A DNA stretch of 64,000 nucleotides, from NCBI GenBank assembly GCA_963920525.1, contig OY986435.1, positions 179,274,266 to 179,338,265 on the forward strand, written 5' to 3'. The number at the start of each line of letters is the position of its first letter. Within the stretch, counting starts at the first letter, position 1. Under the pieces are notes generated by a model. That model made no database searches, was not told where the DNA came from, and saw only the letters and a program-made list of their open reading frames with translations. The position numbers and the translations under genes were made by a program. The stretch comes from Dichetophora obliterata (Eukaryota > Arthropoda > Insecta > Diptera > Sciomyzidae). Of the stretch, positions 32,931 to 44,990 are shown piece by piece.

Positions 32931-33396
32931 TGTTGACTAGATATGTACTATATGTTGCTTATTATTTATTTGTTTATTATTATTATTTGAAGTTTATTGG
33001 AATATTTTTAGTTTTCTGTAGTTGAATCGCAGCCGTCGCATGTTTAAGAGCCTGAATAGAATCAATAAACGTAAAATAGAATAGTAGATCTACGCTACTA
33101 CGGATTCTGGAATAAGGCTGACTGCTTTCTGTAATTTTATATTCCATTTCACCGTATTTGAGTTAATTTGTATGTTTGAAATATAACATAGACCGAGAAA
33201 AATTGGTTGAAATTTAAGCATACTTTTCTGAAGGTTTTCTGAGCACACATTTCTCTGTCTGTCATAACCACGGTTATTTGAGACATTAAATGTTATGCTG
33301 CATTGTAAGATTTTTTTTTTTTAATAAAAGCCTTAATAGGGATCTCTTTGTGGTAACGTTCCAATTGTTATTATTGATTTATTTTTTTTATTTTAA
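32931..33396. other. Non-coding gap
   Basis: No exon, RNA gene or element end was recognised between the Helitron-like copy and the hAT remnant. Confidence 0.5.
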
Positions 33397-34317
33397 AGCT
33401 CGGATTTTGATGACCTAAAAAAATGACCAAAATTACCTAAAAACTGCAGAAAATTACCTAAAAACTGTCAAAAATGTCCTACAAAACGCAAACATTTACA
33501 TAAAATATAAACAAAAAATAAAGCTTTAAAAATATAACATAACTAAATTTTAGATTTACTTTGTATAATTCTTATACATAGCGTTAAAGTTTATTACAAG
33601 GTACATTTTTAAGTTATTAAAATTGAAAGAACGTCGATTGTCTGGCAAAATGTTTTTGTAAACAGAAAAATTTCTTTCTACTTCTGCACTGACGAGAGGA
33701 ACATATTTAAAATACTATATAAGTGTCAGTTCCTCTTCTAATTTCATAGTATTTCAATTTTTACCCCCTAATATTTCAGCAATAGAACACACAAATAGAG
33801 TTAATAAAAACTAGCATATCCTGAGTTTTTATTTAAAATTTGGTTAATTTTTCCACATACCCTTTCTTCAGTTTTTTTTTTTTTTTCATCGAAGTCCAAA
33901 AACAAAGCTACTCCTTTTTCGAAAGGTAATGAGGAGGCAAGAAGAAAAGTTTCACTTAGTAACTTTTTTGATTGAAGGGACTCTACTGTTAAAGGAATAT
34001 GTTTAAAAATTTACATTTTTACATTTCTTACTACGAAAAAAAATTCTTTTAAAATTACACTAAAATTACATAAAAAACCGAAAAATGCTCTAAGAATTAA
34101 AAATGTACAAAAATGAAAACAAAACAACTTATAAATCGCTAAAAATAAGCAGAAAATGACCTAAATCAAGTAAAAATGACTTGAAAACTAAAGCCTAAAA
34201 ACTTTGCATATGTGGAATTTAGAAAACGTAAATGGACGTTCTAAAAAAGCAGGAAATGTCTTAGAAGCAGCATAAAAATATGACATATCATCGAAATCCT
34301 AGCCCTGGTTATGACAT
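33397..34317 (-). mobile_element. Decayed hAT element, minus strand
   Basis: The right end, read inward, starts CAGGGCTAGGATTTCGATGA. The left end near 33397 reads GCTCGGATTTTGATGACC, a decayed version of the same terminal repeat. Both subterminal zones are full of AAAATNACCTAAAAAC-type repeats. A transposase C-terminus remnant lies inside at 33556-33786. I could not find a matching 8-bp duplication, in keeping with age. Confidence 0.6.
33556..33786 (-). pseudogene. hAT transposase C-terminal dimerisation domain, remnant
   Basis: The minus-strand translation from 33705 to the stop at 33556 reads YVPLVSAEVERNFS, then YKNILPDNRRSF and LKMYLVIN. This is the conserved hAT C-terminal dimerisation signature with the SAEVERxFS core. 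Upstream in the same frame an ELEEELTLI stretch continues the domain but is broken by stops (TAG in the codon before YFKY, and a TGA further up). Only this tail of a normally about 600-residue protein remains recognisable; it cannot be active. Confidence 0.75.
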
Positions 34318-34733
34318 TTTCCAAGAAAATAGATAGAAAGGACATGATTTTTTGTAGCAATTATTCAAAATAAAAGCAGTTAAAAGAATTTAAAAAAAAT
34401 AATTTTCACCTCGAACTCAGCTCCTATGAACTTTGGATGTTACTTTTGATGAAATTAATTATTAAATATTTAAAAGACGATACACTCAACTTTTTTTTAC
34501 ACGACAGATAGGTTCCTAAGTAAAACGTGTAAAAAAGTTCGTGTGTGAAATTAAAAGCGACATATGATAAATTTAGGGATGTGTTTCAAAACTTTGAACA
34601 ATCGTGTAAGCTTGTACATTTTTTCCCCACAAAACCGTATAAAAAAGTAACGATTTCAATGTAACATACAATAATATTAAGCAAAAACAATTAATTTTTA
34701 TTAAAAAACCAAAAGAAAAAAGAAGTAAGAGTA
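34318..34733. other. AT-rich gap
   Basis: No features were recognised between the hAT remnant and the next MITE. Confidence 0.5.
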
Positions 34734-35735
34734 CACTCTAAAAAATAAATGTAAATTTACTATAATTACTATAGTAATTTTTTGTATAAATTTCAACTGA
34801 TGTGTAATTTTACTATAAATCTTATATTGATCTTTAAATATTTACCATTAAACACTATTCTTAGCAAAATTAAGCAAAAAATGTTGAATTTTGCTGCAAT
34901 ATCAACTGCAATGCCTTATATTACTACATAAAATGAACTAATGAAACAGATGTTGAATATACATATACAAGATTTTCAACAGATGTTCAGTCAACTCTGT
35001 TTGTCAACGTGTACGGATATCATTATGTAAAATTTATATGGTTTTTAATTGAAAAAAGTAGTAATAACTCGATTTTTTATTAAAAGTTTTATTGTGTTGT
35101 AGTACCTCGTGTTGTAATAATTGTGTTGTAACAATAGGTATATGAGAGCAATATGTGATTTATTCAATAAAAATCTAGAAAAAATATCTGCATATCATTT
35201 GTTTTTTTCTTTAGGATCGCATCGGCAGGAATTTCTTTATGCAAGTGTTTATTCCTCATTCTGGTGTTTAAGTGATAATTTAATAAAGGAATAAGCAGTA
35301 AAGATAAACTAAATTTATTTCTGCACGTGCCGTCAAGTGTGAAGTTTTAAGAAATATTAAATTGTGTTTTAAACCATGTCAAAACAAACAATGTTGCATT
35401 TACTATAATATCAATTTAAATTTAATTGATTACATCAATTGTAGTAAAAATAAATTCAAGCTGTTGAATTTCACTAACATGAGAGTAGTAATTTTGTTAT
35501 GGTACTACATAAATAATAGCAATTACTGTTGAATTTTGCTGCAATATCAATATTTTTTCATTAATATTGCTACATATTTAATTCAAATTTAAACACTTTT
35601 TGTTGAATTTCACAATAAGTCAATAGTAAACAATATGTTGAATTAAATAAAGTTGTGTAAATTTACTATAGCAACAGCCGCAAAACTGTTGCCTACAAGT
35701 ATTGTAGTAAAATTCAACAAAAACTTTTTAGAGTG
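34734..35735. mobile_element. TA-flanked MITE (1002 bp)
   Basis: The ends read CACTCTAAAAA inward on both sides and are flanked by TA (34732-34733 and 35736-35737), the Tc1/mariner target. Inside are several diverged copies of TTGAATTT(T/C)(G/A)C, with GCAATATCAA near some of them, in both directions. There is no ORF. It is large for a MITE. Confidence 0.7.
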
Positions 35736-35737
35736 TA

Positions 35738-36669
35738 CAACATAAATAGTGTTGTTCGGCAAAATGTTCCAGTCAGTAAAACACATGTGTAGCCTTAAAC
35801 CGATCATATTTGAATATAGCATGAGGATTGTTGAAGAATAACAGTTTTTTTAATCGTACAAAACCAAAAAATTCGTTCAAAAAATATTTTGGTGAACCGT
35901 GTTATTTCAAAATCGTGCAATAAAAGAAAACAATCGAGTAAAAAAAGAGTACTTGTTTATGTATAAAAAAGTTCCATCCATTTCAAAAATGACCTCAAAA
36001 TAGTTCATAAAGTATAAAAAATATTTTTGTTTTAAAATAGTTTATCCTTTAGAGGACGCGAAACAAACCCCTGTAAATTTTAAAAATTTCGTTGTGGAAC
36101 TGTCATCACCGATGGCATATTTCTATACAAAAGTTAAATTTATTTTTTACTTTGTTGGAGTAGCTTATTCATTAAGGTTTTGACATATTGGGATGAGAAA
36201 ATATATCCGCTCGTATTTGAAAATCGTTTGTGGTGCCTATATCTGTAGTCTCTGAGTCCGTTTATTTTGAAAGTGAGTCAAGTCCCTTTTTTTAAAAAAC
36301 TGAGATAATGATAGTTATATATATATATATATCTTTTTATCTAATGATTAAAAGTAAAAAAAATCAGATTGCTTCATGATTCGGGGAAGGGAGTTTTAGG
36401 TTTTAACGGTATTGTAAATATATTTATTTTGAAAGTGGTGCAAGTCCAACTTAGGTTGAAACTATTTTTACCCGAATGTATCATAGCCAAATTAAACATA
36501 ATAATAATAAGTATATCATAATTGCAAAGCTTTACCTACACTCTATAAACTGATTGAAAAATCTCAACAATAAATGTTGTGAAATTTCACGATATTTATT
36601 GGCAGTTTTAAAAAAAAACCACGCTATGCAGTGAGTTTTTTCAATTTTGTCTGAAAATCAGCGTCTTTT
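35738..36669. other. Non-coding stretch
   Basis: A TA microsatellite lies at about 36316-36332. The phrase GAAAGTG(A/G)(G/T)(T/G)CAAGTCC occurs at about 36270 and 36433 and again near 40298, hinting at an older duplicated unit on both sides of the hAT element. No gene was found. Confidence 0.4.
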
Positions 36670-36703
36670 TCCAAAATATGTATATTTACTCTGCTATTCA
36701 CAC

Positions 36704-39466
36704 CAGGGATGAAATTGTAGGTACATTTGTACCTTTTTCCGACGTTTTTGGCCTTAAAGGTACATTAGGTACAATCGCTTCATTTTAGGTTCATTCCGCT
36801 TTTGGTTGAACGAATTTTCCACTAAGTAGCCAAAAAGGTTTTTATTGTTATTTAACAAGTAGTTAATTTGACAACTACTTGTTTTAAAACTAAAAAATTT
36901 GTTATGGCGATTCTATTGTTTCAATTCCACACTATTGTAAATAGTACATATAAAAAGAAGAAAAAAAGCTTTAAGAACACTTTCACTCTGCGCGGTTTTC
37001 CTTTGGCGGCTTTATAATATTACAGCGATGGATATGTATGTTTATCAAATAATTCCTCAGATATTAGCTACTTATTATATTTACTTGAAGGTGGATCACC
37101 GGCAAACCTAATGCAAATCAAAAAGCTGATTGCGTTGAAAAGTAGATATTTTTTTCAACAAGTGTTCTTTTTGAATTATGTTCTTTGGCACTTTGGGTTT
37201 TTTAGCAACAATGCAGATGAAGATGCGTAAAATGAGGTACCGACTAAAATACGACATCCATTTTAGAAAGGAATGGAAATTATCGTATCCGTGGCTGGAA
37301 GAAAACCAAAACATTAAACAGTGTAAAAAGTTTTTAATTTGTTGTGCACCCATTTATGGCAATCTAAGCCACATTGTCCGACATGCGAATTCAGATAAGC
37401 ACAAGAAAAAAGCTGATATTGCGAAATCAACGCTAAAAATTTTCGACTTCGCCCAGCCAAATTGCGAAGAAATGCGAATATCGGATTCGGCAAAGGAGCT
37501 GGAGATTCGTTTTTGCTTATTTGTAGCAGAACGCAACCTTGCTTTTGCATCGTTTGATCACTTAGGTAAATGCGTAAAAACAGATAAGAACTCAAAAATA
37601 ATTTCGAAAATGTGTATAAACCGCTAAAAGGGGCAAAAAATTATAACATCTGTGACAGGGCCCGAAAACTGTAAATTTATTGCAAACGCAGCTAATACGC
37701 AGTATTACTCCATAATAATAGACGAAAGTACAGATTATCCATGAATCAGAATCTGGCGGTTGTTATTAGGATTTTCAATAAAAAGTGCAGAGACAGGTTC
37801 TTAGATTTTGCGCCAGTTGCAGATTCTTCCTTTGCTGGAGTTTTTAATGGTCTTCTGAAAGTGCTGAAGGATCACAAAATTTTATTTGCTGCAGACAACT
37901 GTAACGTTATGATGGGCAAACGCAATGGTGTGCAAGTGCAACTAAAAAAGGTTTGCCCAAAAATATTTGTCAACGGCGATGTTTGTCATAATTTAAACTT
38001 GTCATCGCAGGCAGCTGCATTAGACCTTCCTAACGAATTTGAGAAGCTGATTCGGGACATTAATCATCATTTTTGCCACAGTGCAAGCCGGAAAGCAGAT
38101 TTTTTAATGTTTCAACAAGATTTTGGAAGCGAGCTTCATGTAATCTTGCATTATAGCAATTTTTATTTTTATATACATAATGAGGTTTAACTTTGCTAAT
38201 GTAAGCGATTTTAGATGGTGGTTAAACGAATTTTAGAGCAGTGGACAACGTTGCAGTACTTCATTGTGTACTGCAACTTCGAGTCTGGGTTCGGTAATGA
38301 AAATAACAAATTTATTGCCAGAAGTCTTTCTGATCCGAACATAAAACTTTATTTTTTTTTTTTTCTTATATTCTCAAACTTTTTAATGATGTTAATATTA
38401 AAATGCAAGCGGAAGAAGACCGCATTCACGTTTTAATTCCTCGCTTATCGTGCCTTCATAGACAAATATGTCGTTATTTTATTTTAAAAGAAAATATTGA
38501 CGCCTGTTCTATAAATTTTTAAACGTTCGAGACCACATTCCTGTTTCAAATATATTTTGTGGTACAGAAGCTGAAATACTCTATACAGAGCATAACCTGA
38601 AAGAGTCAGAAATTTTAGAATTCAAAGGCAATGTTTCACAATTTTATATAAAGTTTTGCGAAGATTTGAGAAAAAGGATAGATTGATTTGCACCTAAGAA
38701 AGTGGTTTCTGGAAAAACTATCAGTATTTTACCAATACTTTTGAAATTCTTTCCGGAAGATGAGTTAAAAAAAGCAGAAGTAATAAATACGGAGTATAGA
38801 TCATTAGCTGATTATTCGGAAATTATTAAACTTGCAAATTTGTCTATTTCAGAGTTTTAGGTTGAAGCAAGTCAAATTAAAAACGAAATGAATGAGTTAA
38901 CGTTCTCAAATATATTTAGAATTGCTCAGGGTTTGCTTTCGCTGCCACATTTTTCCGCTTTTGTTGAGCGACTTTTTTCGAATCAAAATACTATTAAATC
39001 AAAATGCAGAAATAAATTACTATCGAGAACTTGTGCAGCTTTTATTCAAACGAAAGATTTAATTAGATGCAACGAAAGCAGCTGCTACAGTTTTGATGCT
39101 AAAAATTTAAGCAAATATGCTCTTCCAAACAATGACCTAAATGAAGACCAATTAATTGGTTAAATATTTTTAAACAATGCACGCACTAAAAATTGTATCT
39201 GCAATTAAATCGTTTCATAGCTTTGTTTTAAAACTAAAATAATATAGTGATCTCAAGGAAAAGAATGAATAATACTATAAGCAGCGCATAGCGATAATTT
39301 TTTGAAATTGTTATGCATATTGATATATTGAATTTAAGTTTTAAATAAAAAATTTTTATAAAATCTAGAAATCAGTGGTGCATAATTTTAGGTACATTCG
39401 CGCCCAAAAAGGTACATATTTTTTGGGAAATTAGGTACATTTTGAAATTTTCATTTTTCATCCCTG
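36704..39466 (+). mobile_element. hAT element with Ac-identical ends (2763 bp), decayed
   Basis: Both ends read CAGGGATGAAA inward, the same 11 bp as the terminal repeat of maize Ac. The perfect 8-bp duplication ATTCACAC flanks it (36696-36703, 39467-39474). Subterminal zones carry repeated GGTACAT motifs on both sides, probable transposase-binding sites. It encodes a broken transposase. The perfect duplication but decayed gene suggests insertion as an already defective copy or moderate age. Confidence 0.93.
37178..39163 (+). pseudogene. hAT transposase, interrupted by stops and frameshifts
   Basis: Recognisable pieces in order: a BED-like zinc-finger zone (37211-37440: CKKFLICC then NLSHIVRH and SDKH), a region ending at a stop near 37627, then SIIIDESTD at about 37708-37735 with the first catalytic Asp, broken by TGA. 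Next are FAADNCNVMMGKRNGVQ (about 37887-37940) with the second catalytic Asp and VCHNLNLSSQAAAL (about 37981-38025). After 38190 the frame decays, with remnants such as RILEQWTTLQYF near 38221-38260. A last open block at 38888-39163 holds the C-terminal dimerisation region (HFSAFVERLFSNQNTIKSK). An intact relative would be around 600 residues. Several in-frame stops make this copy inactive. Confidence 0.88.
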
Positions 39467-39795
39467 ATTCACACTATTTGAGCGTATTTTCGCTCAGAGA
39501 GTCTTTATGAATATCTCTCTACTGTTCACGCTATTTTAGCGTGTTTTCGCTCAGAGAGCCCTAAAATATATATATTCTCTACTTTTCACGCTATTCCAGC
39601 GTGTTTTCGCTCAGAGTATTCTAAAATATTTATATTTTCTACTTTTTTTGCTATTTCAGCGTGGTTTTGCTCAGAGAGTCTTAAAATATGTATATTTTCC
39701 CTACTTTTCACACTATTTCAGCGTGTTCTCGCTCAGATAGTCCTAAAAATGCTCCAACAGCGGCATTTTACGCTTGTCCTTAAATAAACACCTCT

Positions 39796-39985
39796 GCTTT
39801 AACGTCATATGATTTCAAAGAGTTTATTCGAACAAGTGTCCAATTATATACAACCTTAACAGTAGATTGGTCACAGCTTAATTATTCAAGCCTACTGAAG
39901 TAGGGAAGAGTAGCGCTTTCTGCTGAGTTATTGACTCTACACAGAGTTGTTGTTGTTGCCATGTTCAAAACTTACTTGAGAGACT
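39796..39985 (+). repeat. Diverged repeat, copy A
   Basis: It is homologous in the same orientation to about 48309-48530. Shared phrases are CTGCTTTAA, TCATATGATT, GGTCACAGCTTAAT / GATCACAGCTTAAT, CTACTGAAG, ATTGACTCTA and AGAGTTGTTGTTGTTG. It may be an old solo LTR or other dispersed repeat; clean TG...CA ends are not visible. Confidence 0.5.
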
Positions 39986-42900
39986 TCACGCATTACTAGC
40001 TTTTTTTTATAAGCGCAGACAAGATTGGAGGAAATAATTTTAGAAGAGAGTTTTTACAAGAGAGCGAAATAAATAATTGTAGGTGAGAGGATTCACGTAT
40101 TTTTAACGATAAATATTAATAAATTTTGCTCTATGGGATTTAACGACAATAAATGTAGGCAATCAGTTGCCAGCCATTATTGTAGTTAATTCTCGTGAAT
40201 TTTTGTTGGAGTGTATCTCGCAATAACAAAAAATGGACTTACCCCACTTACAAAGCAATACTTTTAACTAACCATTACCATAATTCACTAATTTTGAAAG
40301 TGAGGCAAGTCCATTCAGGTATAATGAAACAATAATTTTTATAAACACTATCGGATAATAAACTTACATTATCTAACACCACAAAATATGTGAACTAGTG
40401 CGTACCATTATTTTTAAAATTAACAAGTAATAGACATGCCCCACTTTCAAACTAAACGGTTCATATACCTATGGGAAAAAAGATATTTCTTGACTTTCTA
40501 GTTTTTTCTTTCTCTTAAAATTAAAACAAGTTCAAAAAATGTGACTTACGTTTAAAACCAAATTGATTTATAATCCTTTAAGCCTTACTTCATGAAAATA
40601 TCTCAAAAATTATGCTCACGCGACTTAAAAATTTTAATGGGTTATTTTTTCACCCATTCGTCGTCAAAGGGTTATTATTGGAATAAATATTTTCTAAAAA
40701 CTAACTCATCGATCGCATTATAACAATGATATATTTATTTCACAACTTATAAGTTTAATATCAACACTTTGAAAAACCCTATAACTATCAGGATAAAAAG
40801 CATTGTATATTTTTAGTATACCTATTTTTAATTAAGAATATTTAACTGCGTCTAACGGGGCCTCAAGAATTTATAATTGTTATTTAAATTTTCTAAACTA
40901 AAAAGGGTTCTAAGTGTCAACTTAGAACTTATTCTAGCTTAATTAGCAAAAATGTCATTATCTTTGTAAAAATAACATGATACACATAACAAGATATAAA
41001 TATATTTATATGTACATATACATATACTTTGTAAAAATGAAAAAAAAAAATATAGCAGTTCATTAAAAAATCTTCACGCTCTAGTCACAAAAATTCGTGA
41101 ACTATTTCCAACAAATGCAAACACAAAGTTAGTTCCGAGACACAGTACAAATAAGCCCTCAAAATCTATTCTTTAGCCAGAAAATTGTGTCAAGTTTTCT
41201 GTGACAAAAGCAATAATAAAACTTGCTTAATTAAATTTAACTACTCTCATCTAAGCTGACCTTAATATGTCAAAAAAAAAACCAACGTAAAATATATTTT
41301 TTTTTTTATTTTAATGCTTTTGCAAATATTGCAAACGAAATGAAAATAGGTGCCTACGGATTTATATTACTGTAGTAAAATTATGATTATGCTGACCTAA
41401 TGTAGTCTAAAGCCTAATTTGAAAAGAGAATTACCAAAATAGGTCACAATAGTCAATCAAAGGGTCGTGTTTAAGGTACTTATTATAATTAGTATTTTTC
41501 TGCTCGCAAATTGTCATAAGCCGTATTTAGATACAATGCCTGATGAAAAAGGCAATTTCTTCAAGCAAATACTTGTGGCTTATGCTATCACAAAGACTTT
41601 ACTCCGCTTAAAGAAAAAAAAATTACCCAGTTTAATGTCATTTTTTTTCAAGCATTGTTTTTGTTCTTAAGTAAAACTACACACTTGATCATAATTAAAC
41701 TTTTTACCCGCTCAACGGAAGTGGTAATACTTTGAAGCAGAAAAACTATCTTGGTATTTTTACTAGAACTGACGATTTGCTCCAATATTAATAAAAATTA
41801 TGACGTAATGAAAAAGTATGGTAGACATGTAGACAAAACAAGAGCAATTTACTATTCAACCAGATCCACATAAAACTCAGATGTCTCTATTTCTTATAAA
41901 AAAATAAAAAAAATAAAAAAACAGAAACAAAAAAGAAATTAAAAATAAAAAGATGTAGCACAAACAATTGAAGAAATTAAACAAAACTCAAAGTGCGGTT
42001 AAACAAAAAATGTGTTGGGCGAATGAATGAAAAATGTTTGAATGATTCAAAGAATCACTCACCGGTCGACGGACGGTCGTATTCAAAGAGTAAATGCACA
42101 CACTTGATCATCAGCTAAAATGGTGCAAACATAGCTTGATGACCGAGTAGTAAGCGAGGCGCATCAAGCGATTAGATCGAGTGTGTTGTAGTTAGCATAA
42201 AAGTGCAAAACAAGAACAGCAAGAATAGTAGAAAAGAGCACATTGTACAATTGTAGCAATCAGCGATCAAAGTATTTGTTGCCAGTCATTAATTTTGCAG
42301 AAAATTAGAAGAAGACAAATAAGTCGAGTCTGTCTAATGTGCACAAATTATGAACACTGAATATAATTACAGTGTGTGTGTGTGTGTGATCCCTGAAGAA
42401 TGCTGCTAGAAACGCAGATAAGCAAATACTAAAAATAAATGTTGCTGGATGGTAACATGGATAGAAAACAACAATTATTTCCTAATGATACTGAACTTAA
42501 TATAGCCAATTAGGGAGCCTTTTTCTCTTGTTCAGAAGACGCACAGTGATTAAAGTCCTTACAAAACGGTGCAAAGAAAATATATGAAGTCGTCGAAGAG
42601 TTGCCAACTTTGGATAGATTTATTAAGATTATTTTGTCTTCATACAATCTAAGTGAACAAAAACTAAAAAAAATCCTACTTCTACGGCCGCTTCCTATAC
42701 AAAATAAAAAATGTAGGTTACTACGTAATACTGCATCTGGAACCCTAAATATTTCCTAACGACGAAAATAAGATAAAGACTAAGAAAGATGTTCATTGGT
42801 TAGTCGCAGTTTTTGTTTGGGTTCATAAAATGCAAAAAAATAATCGAGTTGAAAACATCACTTATAACTTCTGCATAAGCTAACTTTAACATAAAAATGG

Positions 42901-43138
42901 TTTTTATATTTCTGCAAAAATACAGCCAGTTTTCGAAAGTATTAAAAAACGTGATTTAAAAGTGGTCCGTAGGTTGGCCCCATCTCTAAATGTTTATACA
43001 TAGGCGCCGAATAAGTGTACAACTGAAATAAAAATTTAGGATTTTTATCATTAATGAAATATTTATGATTTTTTTTTACAAAATGAAATTTAAAATGTTT
43101 TAAAAACTTAATAAATATATTGCACTTTTTTGTTAACA
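39986..43138. other. Non-coding stretch
   Basis: An A-rich run lies at about 41895-41955 and a (GT)n microsatellite at 42374-42389. The short frame at 41467 starts with GTG, not ATG, and is not credible in a eukaryote. A denser, CG-containing patch at 42060-42340 (GGTCGACGGACGGTCG, then AGCATAAAAGTGC) is promoter-like but has no linked exon. Confidence 0.4.
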
Positions 43139-43667
43139 ACGCGAGTAAAAAAATATAAGCGGGCGAACAGCGGCCGAAAGTTGGGTCGAACAACGACCGT
43201 ACAAGGCCTAAATAAGCTTCTACGGCCGCTGAGCGCCCGTTGTATGCCACCAAATTTTTCAAAGCTCTTAGTCAACGCAAACGTATGCGCAACCACAAAA
43301 CCAAGCCTTAATTGGCAATGCTGATGTTGATAGTATCGCCACTTGTGTGTGGAATACAATGCCCTAGTGAATTTTTAATTTTTTTTTCTGGAAAAAGGAA
43401 TATAAACCTTTTCCCCAACTGTAATTAAATAACACTGCTAATTTTCATTGTAGAATAATCTCTGCTCGGCTGATGTATGGCCGCTGTATGCCCGTTATAC
43501 ATCCGAGATTATTTATAACCATCCTCTCTACGACCCTTGTGCGGCTACTGTTTGGCCAAAAAGTCCTGAAAAGGACCCTTGTACGGCCGAAAAAATATTT
43601 AAAATTAGACCTTGTTGGCCGCTGTTTGGCCTTAGATGGAAATGTTTTAATTTTTATCCGGGATTCG
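43139..43667. mobile_element. CGGCCG-rich inverted-end element, copy 1
   Basis: The ends read GCGAGTAAAAAAAT and CCCGGATAAAAAT inward. Clusters of GGCCG, TACGGCCGCTG and GTTCGGCC-type motifs lie near both ends, with a low-GC centre. The centre shares AAATTTTTCAAAGCTCTTA and GATGCTGATGTTGAT-like stretches with the copy at 55039. No coding capacity: frames here are shadows of the motif clusters. I cannot assign a superfamily; no clear target duplication is seen. Confidence 0.7.
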
Positions 43668-44585
43668 ACGTACCAGTTTTGTTTTTGTGAATATTTTAAT
43701 TTCATTTATTCTATTCATCCTATTCATTATATTAAATGAAACAACAATGAGCGTTACACATGACATTTGAGCGAAAATAAATGGTGTACTAAACTACGGG
43801 ACTCGAGTGGACAACCTACGAACTTAAGACATTTTGACAATTAATTTGATAATTTCATTTTATTCGGCAACATATATTTGAAAATCGTACGGATCATGAG
43901 TGGTCCATTTAATTATTGTTATCACAATATCACCATTTAATAATTGTGCTCTTATTACATTGGATGTCACTTTATGAGCATTTCAAAATACTGCGAAAAA
44001 CCTTTTTAAACAAAATTTTGGACTCTGTCTAGTAAAAGTAAGTAGTAATAATCGATAGTATTCCTTTTGCACAATGCTGATAGTGTTGGGAGAAGGTAAC
44101 TTTTAAGCACCATTTAAATATTTGGCGTATCAATAAAATAAATATTGAAAAACCATAGTGGGCAAACCTATGTACTGGCGCAACCTGCAGACCTCTTATT
44201 TTTCTTGTTTAAAAAATGTATTAAAAAATTATGTTTTTTGTTATTAAAGTGGTGTTAAAGTGTTTTCTTCTGTGCACCATTGTCATCTTATTATGATTTT
44301 TTTTAAATATAGACTGTCCATAATAAGCGATTAAAATTTGGTTGTGCCATGTTTGCCTCTTCGGAATTTATAAAGCTTTTTGTAAGAGAACTCCAGTCGC
44401 TATAATTAAAACAAGCAAGTGCAGGCACCCACCAACAATGTAATGCAATGCAATGTTTTTTTTATTTCTTTTTGTTTTGTTATTCTTCTTAAGCTGTCGA
44501 TGCTGGCGTGCAGTATAGGCTGTAAAACTGACTTAAAAAACTCATTATTTTTGTAATGTATTCACTGTTTAAATGAAACCCATAT
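43668..44585. other. Non-coding stretch
   Basis: No gene or element end was recognised. The sequence is AT-rich with scattered homopolymer runs. Confidence 0.5.
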
Positions 44586-44698
44586 AATATTACTACTTTT
44601 GAATATTCTGTCCTAATTGATATTGATATGGTTTCATTGATAACTGAAACCCCTGTAATATTACTACTTTTAAATATTCTGTCCTAATTGATATTGAT
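44586..44698. repeat. Two-copy tandem duplication, 70-bp period
   Basis: A 43-bp stretch beginning TAATATTACTACTTTT and ending TAATTGATATTGAT occurs at 44586-44628 and again at 44656-44698 with one mismatch. The linking bases are partly similar as well. Confidence 0.85.
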
Positions 44699-44990
44699 CT
44701 ATTCTCTTACAATATAAAATACATATTCTTTTTAATATTATAAAATAAAAGACGAATAAAATATTTGAATGTAGCGTGTATTATTTGTCTTTAATGTGAA
44801 ACCGTTTGAACCTTGCCGAAAAGTCATTGTTGCATATGTTTGTGTTTTATTTGACAATAGTTTGTTTTGGCATATACTAGTGAAGCACAATTGTGTTAAA
44901 TGGGTATTCGGGTATTTAAGTGCAGTTCGATTTATATAAACACAAAATTCACTGTCTTTTTTAGGAACTGCTTTAAACACGTTGTTTATA

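Larger units (their letters stand above)
36670..39760. repeat. ~60-bp tandem repeat array split by a hAT element
   Basis: The landmark AGCGTGTTTTCGCTCAGAGA recurs in slightly varied form at 39481, 39538, 39598, 39658 and 39720 (periods 57, 60, 60, 62). Each unit contains AGCG...CGCT, able to form a small hairpin. The start of the first unit (AATATGTATATTTACTCTGCT, then ATTCACAC) lies left of the hAT element, so the element inserted within the array. Confidence 0.85.

Noticed and set aside
41467..41670. Frame with a signal-peptide-like start (FKVLIIISIFLLANC)
   Set aside because: The opening codon is GTG, no ATG lies at the start of the hydrophobic stretch, and the downstream part is low-complexity.
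43130..43739. Overlapping frames on both strands as genes
   Set aside because: They are shadows of the CGGCCG-motif clusters in copy 1 of the non-coding element.
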